Both the position numbers and the translations under genes were made by a program. DNA of 46,444 nt from an uncultured Pelagibacteraceae bacterium (lineage in GTDB: Bacteria > Pseudomonadota > Alphaproteobacteria > Pelagibacterales > Pelagibacteraceae): assembly GCA_902550635.1 (NCBI GenBank), contig CACCZY010000006.1:1-46444 (forward strand). The letters run 5' to 3'. The notes beneath the pieces were generated by a model. The model was not told where the DNA came from. It made no database searches and saw nothing but the letters and a program-made list of their open reading frames with translations. Below, one piece after another: positions 1 to 7,197 of the stretch (positions are counted from its first letter, which is position 1; each line of letters opens with the position of its first letter).

Positions 1-540
1 TAATGCTGAACATGGTTCATCCATTAAGATCACTTCAGGATTAACAGATATAGCTCTCGCTATACAAAGTCTTTGTTGCTGTCCTCCAGATAAACTTGTA
101 CCTGGTTCATCAAGTCTATCTTTAACTTCTTCCCATAAAGCAGATTTTTTTAAACTGTTCTCAACAATTTGATCTAGTTCGCTTTTAGTTTCGCCTTTTC
201 CATGAATTTTAGGACCATAAGAAATATTATCATATATACTTTTTGGAAATGGATTTGGCTTTTGAAAAACCATTCCAACTCTTTCTCTTAATGAGACAAC
301 ATCCAGATCTTTGTCATTAATATTCATACCATCCATTTCAATATTTCCTGTAACTTTACAAATATCGATCACGTCATTCATTCTGTTAATGCATCTTATA
401 AAAGTTGATTTACCACATCCAGATGGACCAATTAATGCTGTAACCTCTTTTTCGTTCAAATCTAAATTCACATCAAACAATGCCTGTTTATCACCATAAA
501 AAACATCCAAATTTTTTGATTTTATTTTGATATTACTCAT
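1..540 (-). CDS. pstB: Phosphate ABC transporter ATP-binding protein PstB (partial, C-terminus outside window)
   Basis: Cytoplasmic ATPase that drives phosphate import through PstC/PstA. The first 180 codons are visible, from the ATG at 538-540; the reading frame runs off the left edge. Walker [10 protein letters not shown] is at residues 38-46, followed by the Q-loop ([11 protein letters not shown]), the signature LSGGQQQR and the start of Walker B with MDEPCSAL. The FQKPNPFP stretch and CSAL after Walker B are typical of PstB rather than other ABC ATPases. The stop of pstA lies directly upstream at 541, so pstB is the fourth gene of pstSCAB on this strand. phoU and phoB often follow in related genomes but lie outside the window. 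Confidence 0.96.
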   Translation of the reverse strand, partial: MSNIKIKSKNLDVFYGDKQALFDVNLDLNEKEVTALIGPSGCGKSTFIRCINRMNDVIDICKVTGNIEMDGMNINDKDLDVVSLRERVGMVFQKPNPFPKSIYDNISYGPKIHGKGETKSELDQIVENSLKKSALWEEVKDRLDEPGTSLSGGQQQRLCIARAISVNPEVILMDEPCSAL

Positions 541-1803
541 TTAGTTCCATCGTTTTTCAAATTTTTGTCTTAAATATACTGCAACGAAATTCATTACAAT
601 TAAAAAGGTTAAGAGCATCATAATAGTTGCTGAAGTTTTTTCAACAAAGCCTCTTTCTGCAGACTCAGACCATAAATAAACTTGAACTGGTAATGAAGAA
701 GATGGATCAACTGGGCTTGAAGGAATATCAACAACAAATGCAACCATACCAATTAAGATAAGTGGTGCAGTTTCACCTAAAGCTTGAGCTAATCCAATTA
801 TAGTTCCTGATAAAGTTCCAGGTAATGCTAATGGCACTACATGGTGAAAAACAGATTGAAACTTGGATGCACCAACAGCGAGAGCACCTTCTCTTATAGA
901 AGGTGGAACAGCTTTTAATGATGCTCTACATGGAATGATAATTCTTGGTAAAGTCATTAACGCTAAAGTTATTCCAGCAACTAATGGTGTTGATCGAGGC
1001 AATTGTATAGTAGAAAGTAAAATCTGAAGAGCAAGTAAACCGTAAACAATGGAAGGCACTGCTGCTAAATTGTTTATATTAATTTCAATAAAATCTGTAA
1101 TTTTATTTTTAGGGGCAAACTCTTCCAAGTAAATTGACGCCAGAACAGCTACAGGAAAAGCTAATAACAAACAAATTAAAATACTATAAAAAGATCCAAC
1201 TAAAGCTCCACCTATACCTGCTAATTCTGGATCTCTAGAGTCACCATTGTTAAAGAAATAATTGTTAAAATTTTTACTTATCTTTTTATTTTCAACAAAA
1301 TAATCGTATATAACTAATTGAAAGTCAGAGATTCTTCTTCTTTCTTCGGGGAGATCTCTTGGATAATTACCTTTATGTAATTGATCAATGTCATCTGAGG
1401 CTGTTAAATCTAACGTGATTGTTTTACCTATTAAGTTATTATCTTTTAAAAAGGCTTTTTTAATCTCAATTTCAGCGTCACCACTAAATAGCCTCAATAA
1501 TTCATCTTCTTCATCTCTATCTTTTGCTGGATAAGCCTTTATTAAATTTTCTATCATTAGATCATAAAAATCAGCTTCCATTATATCTTCTTCAGATGCA
1601 CCATTTTGAATTTCTAGTAACTCCTGATCAAAGAAAATCTCAGTTGTGATTACTGTTTTTTTAAAAGCTGAACTTCCTTTTGAGAAAATATTTTGAACTA
1701 AAATAACAACAAATAACAAAGCTACAAAAATAGATGTTAAACCATAAAATCTAAACCTCTTTTCAGCTTGATGTCTTTTTTTTAATCTTTCTTCTTTAGT
1801 CAT
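541..1803 (-). CDS. pstA: Phosphate ABC transporter permease PstA
   Basis: Inner-membrane subunit of the phosphate importer. The permease domain with several membrane segments fills the C-terminal two thirds. It contains the cytoplasmic EAA-type loop EGALAVGASKFQSVFHHVVP, which contacts PstB. The N-terminal part has one membrane segment and then a polar region of about 140 residues. Such an extension is usual for alphaproteobacterial PstA and absent from the roughly 300-residue enterobacterial form. I place the start at the ATG at 1801-1803 (420 residues), with AGAGAAA just upstream. An in-frame TTG 36 bases earlier is less likely. The gene overlaps the end of pstC by 8 bases, suggesting translational coupling. 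Confidence 0.95.
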   Translation of the reverse strand: MTKEERLKKRHQAEKRFRFYGLTSIFVALLFVVILVQNIFSKGSSAFKKTVITTEIFFDQELLEIQNGASEEDIMEADFYDLMIENLIKAYPAKDRDEEDELLRLFSGDAEIEIKKAFLKDNNLIGKTITLDLTASDDIDQLHKGNYPRDLPEERRRISDFQLVIYDYFVENKKISKNFNNYFFNNGDSRDPELAGIGGALVGSFYSILICLLLAFPVAVLASIYLEEFAPKNKITDFIEININNLAAVPSIVYGLLALQILLSTIQLPRSTPLVAGITLALMTLPRIIIPCRASLKAVPPSIREGALAVGASKFQSVFHHVVPLALPGTLSGTIIGLAQALGETAPLILIGMVAFVVDIPSSPVDPSSSLPVQVYLWSESAERGFVEKTSATIMMLLTFLIVMNFVAVYLRQKFEKRWN

Positions 1804-3199
1804 ATTTTTCTCTATATTTTTTAACAGCTCTTTGAGCAATATAATTCAATACTAGTGTTGCTATAAATAATGTAAGTCCTAAAGCAAAAGCAGACTGAGT
1901 TTTTGGACTATCAAATTCTTGGTCACCAACAAGGATCATAACAATTTGAGTTGTAATTGTTGTGGTAGACTCTAATGGATTTATTGTTAGATTTGCTGCA
2001 AGACCAGCTGCCATTACAACTATCATTGTCTCACCTATCGCTCTTGATACTGCTAATAATACTGATCCTATTATACCAGGCAGTGCCGCAGGGATTACAA
2101 CTTGTTTGATAGTTTCTGACTTAGTTGCTCCTACAGCGTATGAACCATCTCTTAATGATTGTGGTACAGAATTTATTACATCATCAGATAAAGAGGAAAC
2201 ATAAGGTATAATCATAATACCCATAATTAATCCTGCAGCTAAAGCACTCTCAGATGAGACAGTTAATCCTAAATTTTCACCTACTTGTCTAAAAAAAGGT
2301 CCAACAGTTAATGCAGCAAAGAAACCATAAACTACAGTTGGTATACCTGCTAAAATTTCAATAATTGGTTTAGATACTCTTCTTACTTTAGTTGAAGCAT
2401 ATTCAGCCATATAAATTCCTGAAAATAAACCAACAGGAACAGCAACTAGCATAGCAATAAAAGCAATGAAAGATGTCCCTGCTATTAACGGAATAAAACC
2501 AAAAGCATCTTTCAGTTCTTCATATTCCGCAGCTGTTATTGATGAAGCATCTCTTACAAAAGCTCTTTGAGGACTCCAATTTGTACCAAATAGATAATCA
2601 AAAATATTAATGACTGAAAAAAACTTGATACTTTCAAAAAGTAGAGAGAATATTATTCCAAGAGTTGTCAATATTGCTATTAAAGAGGATACAAATAATA
2701 AACCTTTTAAAATAACCTCAACATCATCTCTTGCTTTATTATTATTTCTTATTTTTTTTAATGAATAAACTACTGAAGCAATTATTATTCCAAAAATCAA
2801 TACTACTTTAGAATTAGTAAAAAGATTTATAAATTTTGCATATGCGAGAGCACTTTCTTTTAAAATACTATCAATGTCACCAAAATAAGTTCCTAAATGA
2901 ATAGCTTTAATCTTTTCATAAATTAAGTTTGCTTCATTTTTGTCATTAAAAACTGCACCTTGATTAGCAGCTGTTTCTATAATTATTGATTTAATTATTG
3001 TAGGTTCAAATAACGACCAAACTAATAGAAATACTAATGCTGGTATTGAACACCATAAAACAAGATAATACCCATAAAATTTTGGTAAGGCATTTAATTT
3101 AATATTATCTTTTATAGAAATGGTTTTTGTTTTTGATTTTCCATAAAAAAATAAAGAAACAGAAAATATACTAATTAAGAATATTAGAACGATGTTCAT
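1796..3199 (-). CDS. pstC: Phosphate ABC transporter permease PstC
   Basis: Second membrane subunit of the Pst phosphate importer, 467 residues. The C-terminal half carries the binding-protein-dependent transport domain with the EAA loop DGSYAVGATKSETIKQVVIP followed by ALPGIIGSVLLAVSRAIGET, a typical PstC sequence. The N-terminal half has extra membrane segments, near residues 1-16, 40-65, 130-145 and 165-190. This extended form is common in alphaproteobacteria. The start is an ATG at 3197-3199 without a strong Shine-Dalgarno sequence. Between pstS and this gene lie a terminator hairpin (3271-3288) and then a Pho-box-like repeat (3225-3242). pstC-pstA-pstB is therefore probably transcribed both by read-through from pstS and from its own phosphate-controlled promoter. 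Confidence 0.95.
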   Translation of the reverse strand: MNIVLIFLISIFSVSLFFYGKSKTKTISIKDNIKLNALPKFYGYYLVLWCSIPALVFLLVWSLFEPTIIKSIIIETAANQGAVFNDKNEANLIYEKIKAIHLGTYFGDIDSILKESALAYAKFINLFTNSKVVLIFGIIIASVVYSLKKIRNNNKARDDVEVILKGLLFVSSLIAILTTLGIIFSLLFESIKFFSVINIFDYLFGTNWSPQRAFVRDASSITAAEYEELKDAFGFIPLIAGTSFIAFIAMLVAVPVGLFSGIYMAEYASTKVRRVSKPIIEILAGIPTVVYGFFAALTVGPFFRQVGENLGLTVSSESALAAGLIMGIMIIPYVSSLSDDVINSVPQSLRDGSYAVGATKSETIKQVVIPAALPGIIGSVLLAVSRAIGETMIVVMAAGLAANLTINPLESTTTITTQIVMILVGDQEFDSPKTQSAFALGLTLFIATLVLNYIAQRAVKKYREKYD

Positions 3200-3224
3200 T
3201 CGCCCTGAGTGATATATTCTTAAT

Positions 3225-3242
3225 GTTACAGAAATATTACAA
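3225..3242 (-). promoter_or_regulatory. Putative Pho box upstream of pstC
   Basis: On the minus strand the 18 bases read TTGTAATATTTCTGTAAC, two 7-base half-sites (TTGTAAT, CTGTAAC) starting 11 bases apart. This matches 14 of 18 positions of the E. coli PhoB consensus CTGTCATAWAWCTGTCAY. It lies 25 bases before the pstC ATG and after the pstS terminator. A weak -10 (TATATC or TATCAC) lies 8-10 bases downstream. It shares the TAA-for-TCA change with the boxes at pstS and phoR. Confidence 0.65.
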
Positions 3243-3262
3243 ATTAAATCTAAGATTGAATT

Positions 3263-3295
3263 AAAAAAAAGGCCAGTAATTACTGGCCTTTTTTT
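3263..3295. terminator. Bidirectional terminator / attenuator hairpin between pstS and pstC
   Basis: A perfect 18-base palindrome (GGCCAGTAATTACTGGCC at 3271-3288) is flanked by eight A on the left and seven T on the right, so it is an intrinsic terminator read from either strand. It lies just after the pstS stop (3311) and before the pstC Pho box. It probably ends most pstS transcripts so that the periplasmic binding protein is made in excess over the permease. Confidence 0.85.
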
Positions 3296-3310
3296 GGGGA
3301 TAAATGAAAA

Positions 3311-4339
3311 TTATTTTATCTTAATTGTGTTTAAATCTATTGCAGCTGTTCTAGTAACTTTGTATTTATCTGAAGCTAAAGGAACTAATCCTATTTCAGC
3401 TAAATAACCTCTACCACCCATAGCCTTTTTAGAAGTAAACTCTTTTAGATATTCTTTAATACCTGGAATTACACCGATATGTGCTTTTTTAACATAAAAG
3501 AATAAAGGTCTAGCAATCGGATAAGAGTAATCCTGAATACCTTCTAATGACGGTTGAACGCCATTAATCGCTGATGCTTTGATCTTATCTTTATTGGCTA
3601 CTAAGTAACTGTAACCAAAAAAACCGAAAGCGTCTGGATTAGATGAAAGTTTTTGTACAATTAAAGTATCATTTTCACCAGCTTCAACTGCATAACCATC
3701 TTCTCTCATTTTAGCACATTCTTTTTTAGCTTTTTTTCCAGCAGCATCATAAAGAGATTTTGCTGTTTTTGAGCATCCTTTACCCATAACTAAAGAATTC
3801 CATGCATCTCTAGTTCCAGATGTAGGAGGAGCTATTAAGATTTCGATTTTTTTATTTGGAAGACTTGCATCAATATCACTCCATTTTTTATAAGGATTTT
3901 CAACAAGTTTACCATCAACATCTACTTTAGATGCTAAAGCTCTCCATAATTGTTCTTTTGTAAAATCTGCATCTGGGGCATTCACTGAGTGTGCAAATGA
4001 AATACCATCATTACCTACTACTATTTCAATAATTTCTGCAACTCCATTTTTCTCACATAAAGCTTTTTCTTTAGGTTTAATTGCTCTAGAAGCATTTGTT
4101 ACATCTGGATGATTAGCACCAACACCAGCGCAGAACAATTTCATTCCACCACCAGTTCCAGTACTTTCAATTACAGGTGTTTTAAATTTACCACTTTTAC
4201 CGAATTTTTCAGCGACCACAGTCGCGTACGGGTATACTGTAGATGATCCTACAATTTTTATTTGATCTCTTGAGTAACTAGTTGATGTAAAACTAAGAAC
4301 TAAAAGAAACCCTAATAAAATATTTACTAATCTATTCAT
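3311..4339 (-). CDS. pstS: Periplasmic phosphate-binding protein PstS
   Basis: Periplasmic receptor that hands phosphate to PstCAB, 342 residues. Residues 1-23 form a signal peptide (hydrophobic LLGFLLVLSF, probable cleavage after SYS). The mature protein opens with IKIVGSSTVYPYA and has ESTGTGGGMKLFCAGVG, the phosphate-binding loops of PstS-type proteins. PTSGTRDAW in the middle is also typical. The start is an ATG preceded by a strong Shine-Dalgarno sequence AAAGGAG. The gene is first in the pstSCAB series. It has a Pho-box-like repeat and -10 upstream and a terminator hairpin downstream, so it should be strongly induced by phosphate limitation. Confidence 0.96.
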   Translation of the reverse strand: MNRLVNILLGFLLVLSFTSTSYSRDQIKIVGSSTVYPYATVVAEKFGKSGKFKTPVIESTGTGGGMKLFCAGVGANHPDVTNASRAIKPKEKALCEKNGVAEIIEIVVGNDGISFAHSVNAPDADFTKEQLWRALASKVDVDGKLVENPYKKWSDIDASLPNKKIEILIAPPTSGTRDAWNSLVMGKGCSKTAKSLYDAAGKKAKKECAKMREDGYAVEAGENDTLIVQKLSSNPDAFGFFGYSYLVANKDKIKASAINGVQPSLEGIQDYSYPIARPLFFYVKKAHIGVIPGIKEYLKEFTSKKAMGGRGYLAEIGLVPLASDKYKVTRTAAIDLNTIKIK

Positions 4340-4394
4340 ATTTCTCCTTTGTTTAGATTCGTTATGCGTAAATAACTAAATCTAAATCTTAAAT

Positions 4395-4428
4395 ATTTTA
4401 TTAAAGAAAAGTTAAAGTTTTGTTACAA
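4395..4428 (-). promoter_or_regulatory. Putative Pho box and -10 of pstS
   Basis: Read on the minus strand, 4428-4411 is TTGTAACAAAACTTTAAC, two half-sites (TTGTAAC, CTTTAAC) in 11-base register matching the E. coli Pho-box consensus at 13 of 18 positions. Exactly 10 bases downstream is TAAAAT (4400-4395), a 5-of-6 match to the -10 hexamer. PhoB-activated promoters have this layout, with the box replacing the -35. Predicted transcription start is near 4388, about 50 bases before the pstS ATG. Confidence 0.7.
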
Positions 4429-4448
4429 AGACTAACTTTTTAGTTGAA

Positions 4449-5606
4449 TCAAATTGAATTGAATTTCAGATCTATTGTAGTCCCTTGATTTTCTTCACTA
4501 TTAATAATCATTTCACCTCTATGTTGAGAAACAAGGTGTTTAACAATAGCAAGACCTAAGCCTGTTCCACCAACACTACGACTTTTGCTAGGATCAACAG
4601 TGAAAAATCTTTCAGTGATTCTATGTATAAATTCTTTAGGAATTCCTACCCCTTGATCTGATATCGAGACAATATTTAAATCACCCTCTTTTTTCGTAGC
4701 AATTTTAATTTCTTTACCATTCTCACTATATTTAATTGAATTATCAATGAGGTTAGTAAAAATTTCTATTAATTTATCTCGATCACCAATGATTTTAAAA
4801 TTCTCAGTTTTTTGTAAATTTAAATTTATATTGTTTTTTTTAACAATATTTTCATAAGTCTTCATTACATAGTTAAGTACTTCAATTAAATCTATTTCAT
4901 GAGTTGGTCTTATATGTTCTTGTAACTCAATCTTTGAAAGAGATAACAAATCTCTGATTAAATTTTCCATTCTTTCAGATTGGGAGGTCATTACTGGTAA
5001 TAAATTAGTAACTTCAGAGTTCTTTTTTAAATCTACATTATTTTCAAAAGTCTCAAGTCCCATTTTGATAGATTGCAGTGGAGTCCTTAGTTCGTGGGAA
5101 ACATTTGCAACAAAGTCAGATTTTAATTGTTGAAATTTATGAAATTCAGTTAAATCTCTCATAAAAAGCAAGCAAGATGGCTCATCAAAGAATAAATTAT
5201 GATTATCTTGGTAAATTGTTACATTCATTCTAAGAACTGAGGGATTTCTAAGTTCTATTTCAAGATCATTAGAATTTTCTCCATTGAATGCTTTCTCAAT
5301 TGAATTTAACAAGTCGGGATTTCTTAAAAATCCACTTATATTTTCATTCAACTTTGTTTGAAATCTTTTACTGGCTGAACTGTTGCTGAATATTATTTCC
5401 TTAGATTTATTTAAAATTATAATTCCTTCAGGTATATAATTTAAAAGATTATAAATAGTTTCTCTGTATTTCTTACTTTCATCTTCGTCTAACTTATTAT
5501 CTTCAATTTTAACTTCTGTATTAATGCCTAGAACTCTTTCTTTTTTTAATAAAAGAAACAAAAGTAATGCTATAATTCCTATTAAGATAAAAGTTAAAAG
5601 TTCCAT
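4449..5606 (-). CDS. phoR: Phosphate regulon sensor histidine kinase PhoR
   Basis: Membrane histidine kinase that should phosphorylate the response regulator PhoB; PhoB is not in this window. The protein has 385 residues. A single membrane segment lies at residues 3-21 and a PAS-like region at about 50-155. The HisKA H-box is VSHELRTPL with phospho-accepting His171. The ATPase domain has the N-box TNLIDNSIKYS, G1 box DQGVGIP and GGTGLGLAIVKH. Location directly upstream of pstS supports PhoR over other kinases. It has only one membrane anchor and no periplasmic sensor, as usual for PhoR, which senses through Pst/PhoU. Its own Pho-box-like site lies just upstream, with a -10 so close that the mRNA may be leaderless. 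Confidence 0.92.
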   Translation of the reverse strand: MELLTFILIGIIALLLFLLLKKERVLGINTEVKIEDNKLDEDESKKYRETIYNLLNYIPEGIIILNKSKEIIFSNSSASKRFQTKLNENISGFLRNPDLLNSIEKAFNGENSNDLEIELRNPSVLRMNVTIYQDNHNLFFDEPSCLLFMRDLTEFHKFQQLKSDFVANVSHELRTPLQSIKMGLETFENNVDLKKNSEVTNLLPVMTSQSERMENLIRDLLSLSKIELQEHIRPTHEIDLIEVLNYVMKTYENIVKKNNINLNLQKTENFKIIGDRDKLIEIFTNLIDNSIKYSENGKEIKIATKKEGDLNIVSISDQGVGIPKEFIHRITERFFTVDPSKSRSVGGTGLGLAIVKHLVSQHRGEMIINSEENQGTTIDLKFNSI

Positions 5607-5611
5607 ATAAA

Positions 5612-5645
5612 ATTATCTCATTTAAATGTTACAGATTTGTTAAAA
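5612..5645 (-). promoter_or_regulatory. Putative Pho box and -10 of phoR
   Basis: On the minus strand 5645-5628 reads TTTTAACAAATCTGTAAC, half-sites TTTTAAC and CTGTAAC in 11-base register, 13 of 18 matches to the E. coli consensus. Ten bases downstream is GATAAT (5617-5612), a 5-of-6 match to -10. The spacing is identical to that at pstS. Only five bases separate this -10 from the phoR ATG (5606-5604), so transcription would start at or within one base of the start codon. Confidence 0.65.
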
Positions 5646-5649
5646 TGTT

Positions 5650-5988
5650 TTAAGAACTTACTTTTCCTAGATAATTTACAAGAATAACACCTATAATTAT
5701 TAGAATTATACCTATAGTTCCATAAATATTAGGTAATTGATTATATTTTATAATTCCAAAAATAGTTACTGCGGTAATAGTTAATCCTCCATATGTTGCA
5801 TAAGTAAAACCTACTGGAATTATATTCATAGCTTTAGATAAGCAAAATAAACAAAGGACGATTGATGTAACACAAAAAATAGTAGGAAATATATTAGTAA
5901 AACCATTGGTAGTTTTTAAGAATCCATTTGCACAAATTCCAAGTATTATTGCTAAAAATAGAAAAATATAACCTGATGTAATATTCAT
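5650..5988 (-). CDS. Small multidrug resistance (SMR)-like / ArnE-like four-helix membrane protein
   Basis: Inner-membrane protein of 112 residues with four predicted helices, near residues 6-24, 33-52, 57-80 and 88-107. The anchors LK-x4-GFTN-x2-P, IPVGFTYATYGG and GVILVNYLG align it to EmrE-type SMR proteins. In that alignment the essential membrane-embedded Glu14 of EmrE becomes Gly17 and Trp63 becomes Tyr66; Tyr60 is kept as Tyr63. The whole protein contains no Asp or Glu, so carboxylate-coupled proton/drug antiport is not expected. ArnE/ArnF-type SMR relatives that move lipid-linked sugars also lack the glutamate. The gene begins 3 bases after manC, a sugar-nucleotide enzyme, and closes the valS-ilvD-manC run, so a role in lipid-sugar export is an inference from context. 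Confidence 0.75.
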   Translation of the reverse strand: MNITSGYIFLFLAIILGICANGFLKTTNGFTNIFPTIFCVTSIVLCLFCLSKAMNIIPVGFTYATYGGLTITAVTIFGIIKYNQLPNIYGTIGIILIIIGVILVNYLGKVSS

Positions 5989-5991
5989 TGT

Positions 5992-7197
5992 TTACTTTAT
6001 TCTCCCATAAATATCTTGAAATCTTACTATATCAGTTTCTTTAAGGATAGGACCAGTTTGAACTTCGATAATTTTAACAGGTTTTTTGAAATGATTTTCA
6101 ATTCTATGTATAGCGCCTGTGGGTATAAAAACAGATTCCTCAGGTTTTTTATAAAACTTTTGCTTATTAATAGTAATTTTAGGTTTGCCGTGTGTAATCA
6201 TCCAGTGTTCAGATCTATGATGATGTTTTTGTAAACTAATAGATGATTTCGAATTAACCGTTAGTTCTTTTACAAGAAAGTTTTTGCCTTCAAATAAGTT
6301 AACATACCTGCCCCACGGCCTATAATAAACATTCTTTTTTTTAAAATATTTTGCTTTATCTCTTTTATAAATCTTAGATATTTCTCTCCAGCTTCCAAGA
6401 TCAGACCAAGGTATATCTAATTTTATTGCATTAATCTTCTTGGTTTTTTCTAAAATTGCATAATCAAAAGATTTTTCTACAGATTTTATAAATGCTCTCT
6501 TATTTAAGTAATAAGTATTATTTCTATATTTGGCTTTATTTACTGCCTCTAAACAGCTTTTATAAGTTTTGTTTTGGTATTTTTTAAAATTATTAATTAT
6601 TGAGTCTTTTCTTAAGTAAAACATACCAGAGTTCCAATAGCCTTTACTTTTTATTATTTGCTTAGCTTTAGATACTTTTGGTTTTTCAATAAATTTTGTA
6701 ACTTTATTAATATTTTTTTTAATTTTTTTAGATAAAAAATAACCATATTCGTTTGATGGACTTGTTGGTTTGATACCAAATACAAATATATTTTCATTAT
6801 CCAAATGAATTTTATTTTTGTTTAACGATCTGTTTAAAACACTAGATTTTTCAATCAAGTGGTCAGCTGCAAAAAACATTAAAGGTTGCTCTTGTGGTAT
6901 ATCTTTTATTAATGCTGAAGATAATATAGCTGGAGCGGTATTTTTTTTTGCTGGTTCTAAAACTATTTTATACTTTTTAACTTTGCTTTTTTTTAGAGAT
7001 TTTCTGACATCTTTTAAGTATTTTAAATTTGTACTTATTATAGGGTAATCAAAAATAGGTTTTTTGATCCTTTCTAAGGTTTTTTGAATTAGTGACCACC
7101 CGCCAAAGTCAATAAATTGTTTAGCCTGATGTTTTTTTTGCTTAGGCCATAGTCGAGTTCCAGCACCTCCACAAAGGATAACAGGTCTTATTTTCAT
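5992..7197 (-). CDS. manC: Mannose-1-phosphate guanylyltransferase with C-terminal cupin (ManC/AlgA type)
   Basis: Makes GDP-mannose from mannose-1-phosphate and GTP, feeding surface polysaccharide or glycolipid synthesis. It has 401 residues. The nucleotidyltransferase signature GGAGTRLWP is at residues 10-18, FIEKP at 169-173 and DIPWSDLGSW at 261-270. The C-terminal type II phosphomannose isomerase-like cupin has QKHHHRSEHW (residues 323-332, metal-ligand histidines) and IPTGAIHRIEN. Bifunctional relatives are usually about 460-480 residues, so this is a compact version. The PKQ motif that normally follows the signature reads AKQ. The start overlaps the ilvD stop by one base (TAATG). Whether the isomerase activity survives cannot be told from sequence. 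Confidence 0.9.
   Translation of the reverse strand: MKIRPVILCGGAGTRLWPKQKKHQAKQFIDFGGWSLIQKTLERIKKPIFDYPIISTNLKYLKDVRKSLKKSKVKKYKIVLEPAKKNTAPAILSSALIKDIPQEQPLMFFAADHLIEKSSVLNRSLNKNKIHLDNENIFVFGIKPTSPSNEYGYFLSKKIKKNINKVTKFIEKPKVSKAKQIIKSKGYWNSGMFYLRKDSIINNFKKYQNKTYKSCLEAVNKAKYRNNTYYLNKRAFIKSVEKSFDYAILEKTKKINAIKLDIPWSDLGSWREISKIYKRDKAKYFKKKNVYYRPWGRYVNLFEGKNFLVKELTVNSKSSISLQKHHHRSEHWMITHGKPKITINKQKFYKKPEESVFIPTGAIHRIENHFKKPVKIIEVQTGPILKETDIVRFQDIYGRIK

Noticed and set aside
6818..7048. Open frames on the strand opposite to real genes (for example inside manC, ilvD, aapM and trpE)
   Set aside because: They lie wholly within well-identified genes, lack family resemblance and start signals, and are explained by composition.
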